64,000 bases of DNA from QHXQ01 sp036389395 (GTDB taxonomy: Bacteria > Acidobacteriota > Blastocatellia > Pyrinomonadales > Pyrinomonadaceae). Numbering within the stretch: position 1 is the first letter of the stretch; each line of letters opens with the position of its first letter. This document shows, in pieces, positions 1 to 8,164 of this stretch. The translations under genes and the position numbers were made by a program. The notes beneath the pieces were generated by a model. That model was given only the letters and a program-made list of their open reading frames with translations. It searched no databases and was not told the origin of the DNA. The stretch is taken from assembly GCA_036389395.1 (NCBI GenBank), contig DASVPY010000063.1, forward strand, positions 24,690 through 88,689, given 5' to 3'.

Positions 1-1031
1 CCCTTTGCCCCTTGCCCGACCTCCACATCGTCGGTTATCTGAACGCGCGGCGGCCTGACCCTTTCCAGCTTGCGTTGGAGCGACTCGCGCCGCCTGACAC
101 TGGCCTTGAGACAGGCCTCCACTTCCGCGACGAACGCGCCGGCCGTGGCGGGACGCTGCGCGGGGTCGGTCGCCAGTGCGCGCGCGATGAGGGGCGCGAG
201 AGTGCGCGCACTCTTCGCGGTCACGTCCGGCCACTCCGTCACGCTTTCGACCGACAGACTTAGCTCGCCCGGCGCGCGTGCCGTCAACTCCGCAAAGCGC
301 ACGCGCCCGGCGAGCAACTCGCAGCAGATCGCGGCGAGGCTGTAGATGTCGGCGCGCGCGTCCGGCCGGGCCGGGTCGGCGCGCAGAGTCTCCGGGGCGC
401 TGTAAGGCGCGTCGGCGCGCGCATCAGACGCGTCACGCGCGCCGCCGACAGACAGTTGCTCAATGCTCGGCGGGAGCAGCTTGACGAGCGGGCGGGCGTC
501 GGGCGTGCGCGTGAACATCACGTCCGCCGGGCGGAGCGGGTTGTAAAAGATGCGGGCCGCGTGGGTCTCGTCGAGGCCCTGCGCGAGCTGCCGCAGGACT
601 TCGAGCGCCTCGCCCACGGGCAAGCGGCCGAGTTGTTCCAACTCCCGGTCGAGCGGACGGCCTTCGGCGTAGTCCATCACCATGTAGACCGACCTGCTCG
701 CGTCCATGCCCACGTATCTGACGGTGACGACGTGCTGGTGCGCGAGGCGCGCGCGCTTAACGCGGCCCATGTAGGCGTGAAGGCGGTCGAGCAGAGGCGC
801 GCGCTCCAGTTCCGGCGCAAACACTTTCAGCGCGACCCGCAGTTCGAGCCGAAGGTGGCGTGCGCGGTAGACCTTGCCCGTGCGCCCCGCGCCGACAAGT
901 TCGAGCACCTCGTAAAGACGGTCGAGCACCTGGCCCAAGAGCGGATCGGTGGCCGGGATGGGCGTGCCGTCGCGCGGGCAGAACGCCGCGTCGTCTTCAT
1001 AACTGCGCTGGCAGGTGGGACAGGTTTTCAT
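1..1031 (-). CDS. Zinc-ribbon Ser/Thr kinase-like protein, probable pseudokinase (partial, 3' end off window)
   Basis: The frame is open from an ATG at 1031 to the window edge (343 codons seen). Residues 4-21 form a zinc-ribbon knuckle (CPTC, then CPRDG), as in many acidobacterial kinases. A Hanks-type fold follows: glycine loop GAGRTGKVYRA at 48-58, VALKV with the ATP-binding Lys69, APYSAPE at 208-214 and DIYSLA at 228-233. The catalytic loop normally written HRDLKPxN reads YNPLRPAD (163-170), so the catalytic Asp is Pro165. The DFG motif is replaced by PPS (187-189). Nucleotide binding may remain but phosphotransfer is unlikely. The protein would act in the cytoplasm, or be tethered to the membrane if a later segment exists. 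Kinase fold is certain; the inactive state is inferred from motif loss. Confidence 0.85.
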   Translation of the reverse strand, partial: MKTCPTCQRSYEDDAAFCPRDGTPIPATDPLLGQVLDRLYEVLELVGAGRTGKVYRARHLRLELRVALKVFAPELERAPLLDRLHAYMGRVKRARLAHQHVVTVRYVGMDASRSVYMVMDYAEGRPLDRELEQLGRLPVGEALEVLRQLAQGLDETHAARIFYNPLRPADVMFTRTPDARPLVKLLPPSIEQLSVGGARDASDARADAPYSAPETLRADPARPDARADIYSLAAICCELLAGRVRFAELTARAPGELSLSVESVTEWPDVTAKSARTLAPLIARALATDPAQRPATAGAFVAEVEACLKASVRRRESLQRKLERVRPPRVQITDDVEVGQGAK

Positions 1032-1147
1032 GGCGCTGGCAGCGGCGCGCGGACGTGCGGCGGTAACGTTAAAGCGAGGCCGGATTATAGACCGGGCGCG
1101 GGGCAAAAGGAACAGCAATGTGTACGGCCGCTCTGCGAGACGGTCGG

Positions 1148-1282
1148 CAGTTGAGTCTGACGCGTGCTCAGATAACACAGAGTACACAGAGGGCACACAG
1201 AGGGCACAGAGTTTTTAAACTGTGTCCTCTGTGCTCCCTCTGTGTACTCTGTGTGAAACCGGCCGCTCGCTGCACTCAACTC
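1148..1282. repeat. Long palindromic intergenic repeat, copy 1 of 4
   Basis: The left half carries repeated ACACAGAGG-type words and the right half their complement, CTCTGTGT. They meet near 1212-1220 around a short T/A loop. Outer arms cagttgagt (from 1148) and actcaactc (to 1282) extend the foldback. The right arm ends within the stop codon of the PfpI-family gene. It shares the CGGCCGC word and outer arms with the copies near 54.8, 59.0 and 63.2 kb. Confidence 0.85.
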
Positions 1283-2378
1283 AGGCGCTGACGGCCGCGC
1301 CGGTGGTGGGCTGGGCGGGCTTGGCCTGTTTGTCGCCGAGGCGCGCGTGGTAGAGGTCGGCGATCTGCTGCTCGTGCTTGGCCAGCTCGATCTCGATCTC
1401 GTCGAAGATGGCGCACGTCGCCGGGTCGGTGAACTTGATGCTCAGGTTGAAGGCGTCCACGACGCCGGTCTGCAAGTCGCCGAGCGCCCGGCGCAGCAGT
1501 GCCATGTCGTCGCTCGACTGGAACCAGCTCTTGAGCGTGGCCCAAGCGCCGCTGCCCGCCGCCTGCATGTCCTCCTTGCCGCCGAGCGCGCCGAGCCGCG
1601 CTTCGAGCCGCGCCACGTGCCGCGCCTTGCTCGCCTGTATCTCCTTGAAGGCGGTCTGCAACTCCGCGTCCGCCGTCTTGTCGGCGTACTTCTCGAACGC
1701 TTCCATCGCGTAGCGCTCGCCGCGTATGGCCGTGTTGAGACCGTCCACGATCTCCGCCTTGGTCGAGCCGCCCCACTGCTCGCCCAGCGCCGACCACTCG
1801 AACGTCTCGTCGTGCAACTCCGGCAGATCAGGCCCCTTCACGCGCAAGCCCAGGCGGCGCAGGATGGCGGTGGCGAAGAGCGGCAGGTCGCCGGGCCGGC
1901 GCGCGGTGACGAGGTTGCCGTCGGCGACGACGGGCGCGTCCTCGAACTGCGCGCCCGCGTTCTGCATGTCCTTGCGGATGGCGCGGAAGCCGGTGGCGCG
2001 TCGGCCTTTTAACAGGTCGCCTTCGATCAAGACCTGCGGGCCGTGGCAGATGGCGGCGACGAGCTTGCCCTGCTCAAAGGCGCGCTGGACGAAGCGCACG
2101 GTCTTCATGTTGGTGCGCATACGGTCGGGGGCCATGCCGCCGGGGATGACGACGGCGTCGAAGTCTTCGGGGCGCGCGTCGGTCGTGGTCGCGTCGGCCT
2201 CGCGCGCCAGCGTGCCCTGCTTGCCTAGGTACTTCTCGTTCATGCGCGAGCCGAGCACCATCACCTCCGCGCCCGCCTCGGTCAACGCCGTGTAGGGCAC
2301 GGTGAACTCGGCGTCCTCGACGTGGTTCTCGATCAGAAACGCGATCCGCTTCGGCCCGTTCGTCAGATTCGCAGCCAT
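1281..2378 (-). CDS. DJ-1/PfpI-family protein fused to a ferritin-like (DUF2383-type) domain
   Basis: 365 aa. Residues 10-185 are a DJ-1/PfpI domain with the nucleophile elbow AAICHGP, catalytic Cys111 followed by His112. Family members act as proteases, glyoxalase/deglycase-type enzymes or stress chaperones on damaged proteins and carbonyls. Residues about 200-340 are a helical bundle rich in Glu and His (GERYAMEAFEKYAD, then KARHVARLEARLGALGG) that resembles the PA2169/DUF2383 ferritin-like family. The fusion suggests a soluble stress protein joining carbonyl or protein repair with metal or peroxide handling; that coupling is inference. A GAAGGAG ribosome site precedes the ATG. The stop lies inside the repeat at 1148-1282. 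Confidence 0.85.
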   Translation of the reverse strand: MAANLTNGPKRIAFLIENHVEDAEFTVPYTALTEAGAEVMVLGSRMNEKYLGKQGTLAREADATTTDARPEDFDAVVIPGGMAPDRMRTNMKTVRFVQRAFEQGKLVAAICHGPQVLIEGDLLKGRRATGFRAIRKDMQNAGAQFEDAPVVADGNLVTARRPGDLPLFATAILRRLGLRVKGPDLPELHDETFEWSALGEQWGGSTKAEIVDGLNTAIRGERYAMEAFEKYADKTADAELQTAFKEIQASKARHVARLEARLGALGGKEDMQAAGSGAWATLKSWFQSSDDMALLRRALGDLQTGVVDAFNLSIKFTDPATCAIFDEIEIELAKHEQQIADLYHARLGDKQAKPAQPTTGAAVSA

Positions 2379-2704
2379 GTCTTCACACTCCTTCGTGGCA
2401 AAGTCTTTCAGGCGCGGCGGTCGTCGCCGCGCGCGTTCCGTCTGTTCATTGCGGACTGATCCGACGGTTTGAGGGGCAAGGCTTGTGCCAGCGCCGACGG
2501 CCGCGGGCGGGGCGGCAATTCCGGCGCATTCGCGCGCAAGGTTGTGCGCCGCGCCGTACTGGAAGAAAGCAAGGCTGTCCGCATACGAAGCAGCGGCGCG
2601 GATGACAGGTTGACGCGCGTCGGCCTCCCTGTTATTGAGTTAGGCAAGTGAGCCGGACACCCAAGCAGCAGCGGACGACGGACGACTAACCACGGACAGT
2701 CTCT
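2379..2704. other. Divergent intergenic region without a recognisable gene
   Basis: About 325 bp between the divergent PfpI-fusion and nitrilase genes. Only a weak sigma70-like pair facing the nitrilase (TTGACG, 17 nt, TATTGA near 2611-2639) can be pointed to. No convincing ORF or repeat was seen. Confidence 0.4.
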
Positions 2705-3544
2705 ATGGCGAAGACCACGATTGCTTGCGTGCAGATGGACTGCGCGCTGGGGGAGGTGGCGACGAACCGCGAACGGATCGCCGCGCGTCTGCGTGAGGCG
2801 GCGCGGCGCGGCGCGGAGTTGGTCATCTTTCCCGAATGCGCGTTGACGGGCTACTGCTTCGAGTCTCTGCCGGAGGCCGCCGAATTCGCCGAGGCGGCGG
2901 ACGGGACTTCGGCGCAAGCCCTCGTCGGCGTGTGCCGTGAGACGGGCGCGCACGCGGTGGTCGGCTACATCGAACGCGCCGGGGCGCGCTACTACAACGC
3001 CGCGCTGCTCCTGGGGCCGCGCGGCGTCGTCGGCAGTTACCGCAAAGCGCACCTGCCGTTCCTCGGCGTGGATCGTTTCCTCACGCCGGGCGACGAGCCG
3101 TTTCGCGTCTACGAACTGCCCGCGGGCCGCGTGGGTCTGAACATCTGCTACGACGCGAGCTTCCCCGAAGCGACGCGCGTGCTCAAGCTGCTGGGCGCAC
3201 AACTCGTCGTCCTGCCGACGAACTGGCCGCCGGGCGCTTGGCGCACGCCCGCGTTCGTCCTCAACACGCGCGCGCAGGAGAATCACGTCTATTTCGCGGC
3301 GGCGAATCGCGTGGGCGTGGAGCGCGGCTGGCGCTTCATCGGGCGCAGCAAGGTGGTGGACTGCAACGGCGACACCATCTGCGAGGCGGGCGGCGAGGCG
3401 GAGGAGATGTTGCTGGCCGAGATCGAACTGGCGACGGCGGACGAAAACCGGATCGTCAACGTGAAAGGCGCATACGAGATCGACCGCTTGGCCGACCGCC
3501 GCCCGGAGCTTTACGGCCTCATCAGCGCCGGCACGACGGAATGA
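2705..3544 (+). CDS. Carbon-nitrogen hydrolase (nitrilase superfamily)
   Basis: 279 aa, the usual length for a stand-alone amidase of this superfamily. The Glu-Lys-Cys triad is intact: Glu44 in LVIFPECALTGY, Lys114 in SYRKAHLP and Cys148 in LNICYDASFPE. These cytosolic enzymes hydrolyse amide, carbamoyl or, rarely, nitrile bonds by a thioester intermediate. The closest generic match is the Nit/omega-amidase/carbamoylputrescine-amidase group, but substrate cannot be fixed from sequence. It is monocistronic, divergent from the PfpI fusion and followed by the low-GC scar at 3.6-4.0 kb. The start is ATG at 2705; no better upstream start exists. Confidence 0.93.
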   Translation: MAKTTIACVQMDCALGEVATNRERIAARLREAARRGAELVIFPECALTGYCFESLPEAAEFAEAADGTSAQALVGVCRETGAHAVVGYIERAGARYYNAALLLGPRGVVGSYRKAHLPFLGVDRFLTPGDEPFRVYELPAGRVGLNICYDASFPEATRVLKLLGAQLVVLPTNWPPGAWRTPAFVLNTRAQENHVYFAAANRVGVERGWRFIGRSKVVDCNGDTICEAGGEAEEMLLAEIELATADENRIVNVKGAYEIDRLADRRPELYGLISAGTTE

Positions 3545-3659
3545 TCGTTTCCTCCGCGCCTTGTGCGTTTGCGGTTGAGTTTAGCGCGCGGCCGTTTTAC
3601 TCCGGCTTGCAATTGCATCGGCACTTTTGAAATCCGTCTTCAGATTATGCAGTAATCTA

Positions 3660-3908
3660 TCAAACTCCGTCACGAAGGCTTGTCTCGGCAATCTCGGCAC
3701 AGGCTGTGTCTAATGCTTGAGCGAGTTTTTCCTCTAACTCTGTAGCGTTTCGGTAAAATATAGTGCGCCAGTTGCGTATATCGAACTCAAGCTCAGTGTC
3801 TTTACGTGCGGTCTGAATGATGCGCTTCCTTCTACCTCTCGCATATCCAAGCTCAAAATATACGTTTGAAGGACTGAGGGTGAAATCTGTTAGGCTTTGC
3901 CCATAAAG
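3660..3908 (-). pseudogene. C-terminal remnant of a TIR-like / nucleotide-binding effector protein
   Basis: An open stretch of 83 codons without a start, ending in TGA at 3660. It reads SPSNVYFELGYARGRRKR, then DIRNWRTIFYRNATELEEKL. This is the classic end of TIR-like (TIR_2/DUF1863-type) or deoxyribosyltransferase-like domains, whose consensus runs N-P-N-V-x-Y-E-L-G-Y-A followed by DxRxxRxIxY and ELEEKL. The upstream part is lost at an in-frame TGA (3909-3911), inside the inverted-repeat element at 3893-3991. The local base composition is clearly more AT-rich than its neighbours, which suggests an acquired gene. Domains of this kind often serve as NAD- or nucleotide-acting effectors in antiphage defence; this copy is dead. 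Family assignment rests on motif recognition only. Confidence 0.6.
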
Positions 3909-3991
3909 TCAAAATTGGTACTTGATATTGGGCATGGTCAGTGGCAACACTCAGCATCTTGCGCACGCCGCCGACTTTATGGGCAAAAGCC
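3893..3991. mobile_element. MITE-like element with 18-bp terminal inverted repeats
   Basis: ggctttgcccataaagtc at 3893-3910 is matched in inverse orientation by gactttatgggcaaaagcc at 3973-3991, with one extra base. The core is 62 bp, not coding. It abuts the truncated TIR-like remnant and may have caused or recorded its disruption. No clear target-site duplication was seen. Confidence 0.55.
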
Positions 3992-4076
3992 ATTCACGCT
4001 GAACCACTACCTTGACGTGAAGCGGTTTGCTTATCGGGTTGAGGATGCGATACTGCGGGCATTGGGTCGCTGAAAA
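3992..4076 (+). pseudogene. Short unidentified C-terminal coding scrap
   Basis: Immediately after the inverted-repeat element a frame reads PFTLNHYLDVKRFAYRV then EDAILRALGR and stops at 4073, just before the histidine-kinase gene. It has no start of its own and looks like the tail of a lost gene. I do not recognise the family. Confidence 0.25.
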
Positions 4077-5294
4077 GTGAGCGCTGGAAAGTGTTTTTGG
4101 TTCATGCCGGATGCAGAACGCGCTAACGCCGGGAAGAAGATTATCCGCCAGCCTGGTTGGAGACTATGGGGCATAATCTTTGGCGGTTGGACGCTGTACG
4201 GCGTCTTCTTCGCCGGTCAGACGTATCTCAACAGCGCCTATTATGGGAGACCCATCCCGTTCGGGCAAGCGTTGATCGTCTGGCTGATTTGCGCCTACCT
4301 CTGGGCGCTGCTCACGCCGTCCATCATCCGCCTCGCACGCCGCTGCCCCATCGAGCGCGGTCAATACCTGCGCTCGACGGCGCTGCACCTGTTCGCCAGC
4401 GCGCTCTTCTCGGCGTTTCAATTAGCCCTGTACGTCTTCGCGCGCCAGTGGCTGCTCGGAGACACGTCGAGACCTTTCTCTCCGCTGCAATCTTTGCAAA
4501 ACATCCTGGTCGCCGAGTTCCATGCCGGCCTCCTGCTCTACTGGGCCGTCTTAGGCTTATGTCACGCCTACGACTATTACCGCCGCTACCGTGAGCGCGA
4601 GCGCCGGGCGGCGCAGTTGGAGTTGGAAGCCTCACAACTGGAGACGCAACTCGCGCGGGCGCAACTCGACACCCTCAGGATGCAACTGCACCCGCACTTC
4701 CTCTTTAACACGCTCAACACGATCTCCGTGCTGATGCAGGAAGATGTCGACACCGCCAACCGGATGCTTCTGCGCCTGAGCGACCTGCTGCGGCTCGCCC
4801 TGAAGGACGCGGGCGCGCATGAAGTCTCGCTGCGGCAGGAGATGGAGTTCTTGCGCAGCTACCTGGAGATCGAGCAGACACGCTTCCAACATCGCCTGAA
4901 AGTCGAGATGGAGATTGACGCGGAAGCGCTCGACGCGCGCGTGCCGAATCTGATCTTGCAGCCGCTCGTCGAGAACGCCATCCGCCACGGCGTCGCGCCG
5001 CGCCCGACCGAGAGCACCATCGAAATCCGCGCCCGCCGGCGCAACGGGCAGGTCGAGCTTCAGGTGCGCGACGACGGCCCCGGCATTGACGAGTTGAGAA
5101 GGGAGACCGCGGCGGGCGGCATCGGCCTGTCGAACACGCGGGCGCGCCTCGATAAGCTCTACGGCGCGGCGCACTCGTTTCAGCTCTCAGCCGCCGACGG
5201 CGGCGGCACGCAAGTGACGATTACGATCCCTTTCCGTCCCGCCGCCGGCAGCGAGGAAAGTTCCAGTGGAGAAGATCAGGGCGTTGATCGTTGA
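4077..5294 (+). CDS. LytS/YehU-type sensor histidine kinase
   Basis: 405 aa from a GTG; ATG at 4104 is an equally good start. Four hydrophobic helices occupy residues 29-165 (WGIIFGGWTLYGVFFAG, ALIVWLICAYLWALL, LHLFASALFSAFQLALYVFA, LLLYWAVLGLCHAY). A short coiled coil (170-200) follows, then the His_kinase phospho-site LHPHFLFNTLN at 204-214. The HATPase domain has LVENAIRHG, DDGPGID and GGIGLSNTRARL. It signals at the inner membrane to the LytTR regulator, with which it overlaps by 29 nt, so the two are co-translated. No sensor domain beyond the membrane bundle is visible, so the ligand is probably sensed in or near the membrane. Confidence 0.92.
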   Translation: MSAGKCFWFMPDAERANAGKKIIRQPGWRLWGIIFGGWTLYGVFFAGQTYLNSAYYGRPIPFGQALIVWLICAYLWALLTPSIIRLARRCPIERGQYLRSTALHLFASALFSAFQLALYVFARQWLLGDTSRPFSPLQSLQNILVAEFHAGLLLYWAVLGLCHAYDYYRRYRERERRAAQLELEASQLETQLARAQLDTLRMQLHPHFLFNTLNTISVLMQEDVDTANRMLLRLSDLLRLALKDAGAHEVSLRQEMEFLRSYLEIEQTRFQHRLKVEMEIDAEALDARVPNLILQPLVENAIRHGVAPRPTESTIEIRARRRNGQVELQVRDDGPGIDELRRETAAGGIGLSNTRARLDKLYGAAHSFQLSAADGGGTQVTITIPFRPAAGSEESSSGEDQGVDR

Positions 5295-6048
5295 TGACGA
5301 GCCGATTGCGCGGCGCGGGCTACGCCACCTCTTACGCGCCGAGCCGGACGTGGAAATCGTCGGCGAATGCGCCGACGGTCGGGAAGCGGTCGCGGCCATC
5401 GCGGAACGGAAGCCCGACCTCGTATTCCTCGACGTACAGATGCCGCTCATGGGCGGCTTCGGCGTGGTCGAAGCGTTGGGCGCGGAGAATCTGCCTGCGG
5501 TCGTCTTCGTGACCGCCTACGACGAGCACGCGATCCGCGCGTTCGAGGTGCACGCGCTCGACTACTTGCTCAAGCCGGTTGATCCTGAGAGGTTTCAGAA
5601 AACGCTGGCGCGGGCGCGCGCGCAGGCGGGCGCGGCAAAGGCGCAGCGACTCGATCATAAATTATCGGCTTTGCTCCAAAGCCTCGACGCGTTGAAGGTG
5701 GCGGGGCGGGTTGTGCCCCCGCCGGAGCGCGTCGTCATTAAAGAGCAGGGGCGCATCTGCTTCCTCAGCACGGATGAGATTGATTGGCTGTGCGCGCAAG
5801 GCAATTACGTGCAGTTACACGCCGGCCGCGAGACCCATCTGCTGCGGGAGACGGTGGACGGCATGGAGCGCAAGCTCGACCCGCGCAAGTTCGTTCGCTT
5901 GCGCCGCTCGACGATTGTGCGCGCCGAGCAGATCAAGGAATTGCATCCCCTGTTCAACGGCGAGTATGCCGTGATTCTGAAAGACGGGACTCGGCTTCAG
6001 TCGAGCCGCCGCTACCGCAAAAACCTTGACGCGCTGCTGAAAGGTTAG
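5266..6048 (+). CDS. LytTR-family response regulator
   Basis: 260 aa from GTG 5266, nested in the end of the kinase gene. Residues 5-120 are a receiver domain with Asp10/Asp11, phospho-acceptor Asp56 in FLDVQMP, Thr85 region FVTAYDEHA and Lys105 in LLKPVD. Residues about 155-255 are a LytTR DNA-binding domain (IDWLCAQGNYVQLH, FVRLRRSTIV, YAVILKDGTRLQSSRRY). It forms a two-component pair with the preceding kinase. LytTR regulators bind paired direct repeats upstream of cell-envelope or secreted-factor genes; no target is obvious here. The following secreted NTF2-like gene is the nearest candidate. Confidence 0.93.
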   Translation: MEKIRALIVDDEPIARRGLRHLLRAEPDVEIVGECADGREAVAAIAERKPDLVFLDVQMPLMGGFGVVEALGAENLPAVVFVTAYDEHAIRAFEVHALDYLLKPVDPERFQKTLARARAQAGAAKAQRLDHKLSALLQSLDALKVAGRVVPPPERVVIKEQGRICFLSTDEIDWLCAQGNYVQLHAGRETHLLRETVDGMERKLDPRKFVRLRRSTIVRAEQIKELHPLFNGEYAVILKDGTRLQSSRRYRKNLDALLKG

Positions 6049-6188
6049 CCACCGGCCGCCGCCGCTTTTCCCCGCCGCCCCTCCGTCTTCCCCCGCCGCA
6101 CCGCCGCAAATCACAAACCTGTTGCGCCGATTCTGTGCGCGGCGATAATACCGCGCGAGGCAAGCAGAATCTTTTCATGGAGCGTAAA

Positions 6189-6647
6189 ATGAGGAAACTG
6201 TTTTTCGTTTTCATCGCCACGTTGACTTTTGGCCCGTGGGAAGCCAGAGCGCAAACGACGAACGCTGCGGCCGCCGACCAAGCGGCCATCAAACAAACCG
6301 CTTTGGACTACATCGAAGGCTGGTACGCGGGCGACGCCGAACGCATGGAACGCGCGCTGCATCCGGAACTGGCGAAAAGAATCGCGCGCACGAATCCGCA
6401 GAACGGCCAGAGCCGGCTCGACCAGATGAGCGCGCTCAGCCTGGTGCAAGGCACGCGCAGAGGCGGCGGCAAGAATACGCCCAAAGAGCGGCAGCAGAAG
6501 GACGTGACCATATTGGATGTTTACGGAAACGCGGCCAGCGTCAAGATCGTCGCTTCCGACTGGATCGACTATTTGCACCTGGCGAAATTCAACGGCCGCT
6601 GGGTCATCGTCAACGTGCTGTGGGAACTGAAGCCCGTGGCAAAATGA
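6189..6647 (+). CDS. Secreted NTF2-like / lumazine-binding-type protein
   Basis: 152 aa from ATG 6189, which has GGAGCG 7 nt upstream and gives a clean Sec signal peptide (MRKLFFVFIATLTFGPWEARAQ). The mature part has the alpha+beta pattern of the putative lumazine-binding/SnoaL group: AAIKQTALDYIEGWYAGDAERMERALHPELAKR, then DVTILDVYGNAASVKIVASDWIDYLHLAKFNGRWVIVNVLW (split here only by the description). Such proteins are small periplasmic ligand-binding or accessory domains without a fixed enzyme activity. Upstream starts at 6135 and 6177 remain possible. The stop overlaps the first codon of the serine-hydrolase remnant. Confidence 0.75.
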   Translation: MRKLFFVFIATLTFGPWEARAQTTNAAAADQAAIKQTALDYIEGWYAGDAERMERALHPELAKRIARTNPQNGQSRLDQMSALSLVQGTRRGGGKNTPKERQQKDVTILDVYGNAASVKIVASDWIDYLHLAKFNGRWVIVNVLWELKPVAK

Positions 6648-6825
6648 GCGCGCTTGCTTTTGCGAAACACGGCCAGCTTTACCGCAACGGCGGCGGCAAA
6701 ATATTCGTCTTCAGAGATCAGCCGCTCGTCATAGTCATCACCGCCACGACCTACGGGCACGGTACATGCACCGGCAGGTCTTCAACATGATGGAGCGCTA
6801 CATTCTGCCGGCGGTAATCAATTAA
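6644..6825 (+). pseudogene. C-terminal remnant of a class C beta-lactamase-like serine hydrolase
   Basis: Read from 6644 the frame gives LYRNGGGKIFVFRDQPLVIV then ITATTYG, the last strands of penicillin-binding/beta-lactamase-like esterases (usual form GGQxIxVxPxxDLVVVxTA). A shift of frame near 6760-6765 is needed to continue with MHRQVFNMMERYILPAVIN and the stop at 6823-6825. Everything upstream, including the SxxK active site, is missing. It is a decayed tail between the NTF2-like gene and the dipeptidase gene. Confidence 0.65.
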
Positions 6826-6837
6826 AGTGGGGGTTAC

Positions 6838-7962
6838 ATGGTCACACGCCGTAAGTTTATGAAGTCTCTGGGCGGTGCCGTTGTTGTTTCAGCCCTCAAG
6901 ATAGAACCAGCCTGGCCGGCCGATCTACCGCAAGTGTCTGCCAGGGCCGCCGGCCTCTACCGCGGCGCGTTCGTCCTCGACTGCAACACCCTCAGCTCTA
7001 TCGGCCTACAGTTCGCCGGCGTCGAGCAGGAGATAGGCTTGAAGGACGTGCGCGAGTCGGGCGTCACCGCGGTCAAATCCACCCTCGGCGGGGCGAACGG
7101 CACGTTCGAGGAGGCCGCGGCCGACATTGCCGCGGCAGATCGACTGATGGAGAAAAGAGCCGACCTGTTCCTGAAGGTTCGCGTCCACAGCGATCTCGAA
7201 CGCGCACGGCAGCTACGCAAGGTGGGCGTCATCTACTCTTTTGAAGCCGCCAGCATGTTAGAAGATAAGGTCGAACGCATCGAGCAATTCCGCCATCAGG
7301 GCGTTCGCGTCATGCAGCTTACATACAACCGGCGCAGTCCTTTCGGGGTCGGGTGTCTCGATGGCGACGCGGGCGGGTTAACCGAGCTAGGACGCCGGGC
7401 CGTCGCGAAGATGAACGAACTCGGCGTGGCGCTCGATCTGAGCCACTCCAACACGCAGACGACGGCGGAGGGCATCACTGTCTCGAAGCGGCCGCCGGTC
7501 ATCTCGCACGCGGGCTGCCGCGCCGTCTACGCGCACCCCCGCAACAAAGAAGACCGCGAGATGAGGGCGCTGGCCGACAAAGGCGGCGTCATGGGCATTT
7601 ACATGCTGCCGTTCCTGACGGCTTCGCCGAAGCAGCCGACGCTCGCCGACTACATGCGCCACATGGAGCACGCGCTAAAAGTCTGCGGCGAGGAGCACGT
7701 GGGCGTGGGCAGCGACGTTCCGTTCAGCCCCGTGACGGAAAAAGATTTGGCAAGGATGCGAAGGTTGGTCGAGCAGCGGCAGGCGGCGGGAGTCTCCGCC
7801 CCCGGCGAAGACCGCCCGCCGTACATCCCCGACCTGGACACGCCGCGGAAGATGGAGATCGTCGCCGACTCGCTCCTCAAGCGCGGGTACACAGGCCGGG
7901 TCGCCGAGAAGGTGCTCGGGGCGAATTTCCGGCGCGTCTTCGGAGAGACTTGGCCCGACTAG
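6838..7962 (+). CDS. M19 (renal-dipeptidase-type) peptidase with Tat signal, incomplete zinc site
   Basis: 374 aa. The N-terminus MVTRRKFMKSLGG is a twin-arginine signal followed by a hydrophobic stretch, so it is exported folded. The TIM-barrel shows M19 landmarks: bridging Glu136 in YSFEAAS, His203 in LDLSHSNTQT, His224 in PPVISHAGCRAVYAHPRN, and the late DHFGxGSD-like segment HVGVGSDVPFS. The first zinc-ligand pair, normally HxD in DGHND, is replaced by LDCNT (48-52). The family hydrolyses dipeptides and some D-amino-acid peptides. With one metal site altered, activity may be mononuclear or changed. It starts 12 nt after the decayed hydrolase tail. Confidence 0.88.
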   Translation: MVTRRKFMKSLGGAVVVSALKIEPAWPADLPQVSARAAGLYRGAFVLDCNTLSSIGLQFAGVEQEIGLKDVRESGVTAVKSTLGGANGTFEEAAADIAAADRLMEKRADLFLKVRVHSDLERARQLRKVGVIYSFEAASMLEDKVERIEQFRHQGVRVMQLTYNRRSPFGVGCLDGDAGGLTELGRRAVAKMNELGVALDLSHSNTQTTAEGITVSKRPPVISHAGCRAVYAHPRNKEDREMRALADKGGVMGIYMLPFLTASPKQPTLADYMRHMEHALKVCGEEHVGVGSDVPFSPVTEKDLARMRRLVEQRQAAGVSAPGEDRPPYIPDLDTPRKMEIVADSLLKRGYTGRVAEKVLGANFRRVFGETWPD

Positions 7963-8164
7963 CTGAACGAACCGCCCTGAAGCCTATCAAGAGCTAATGA
8001 ACAGATTACGAAGCCCACGCAACGGTTTAGGCGACATCTACCAGATAGACATCGGCGTCTTGGGCATCGGGAAATAAACGCACACGAGTTATGCAGTCAA
8101 CGTTGAATATTTGTGCAAAGCCGACTCGAATCAAAACTTGCGTCAGGTCTGTTACAATCCCTTC

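Noticed and set aside
456..1154. 232-aa plus-strand open frame
   Set aside because: It is the antisense of the kinase-like gene; composition is Arg/His/Ala shadow and it has no family motif.
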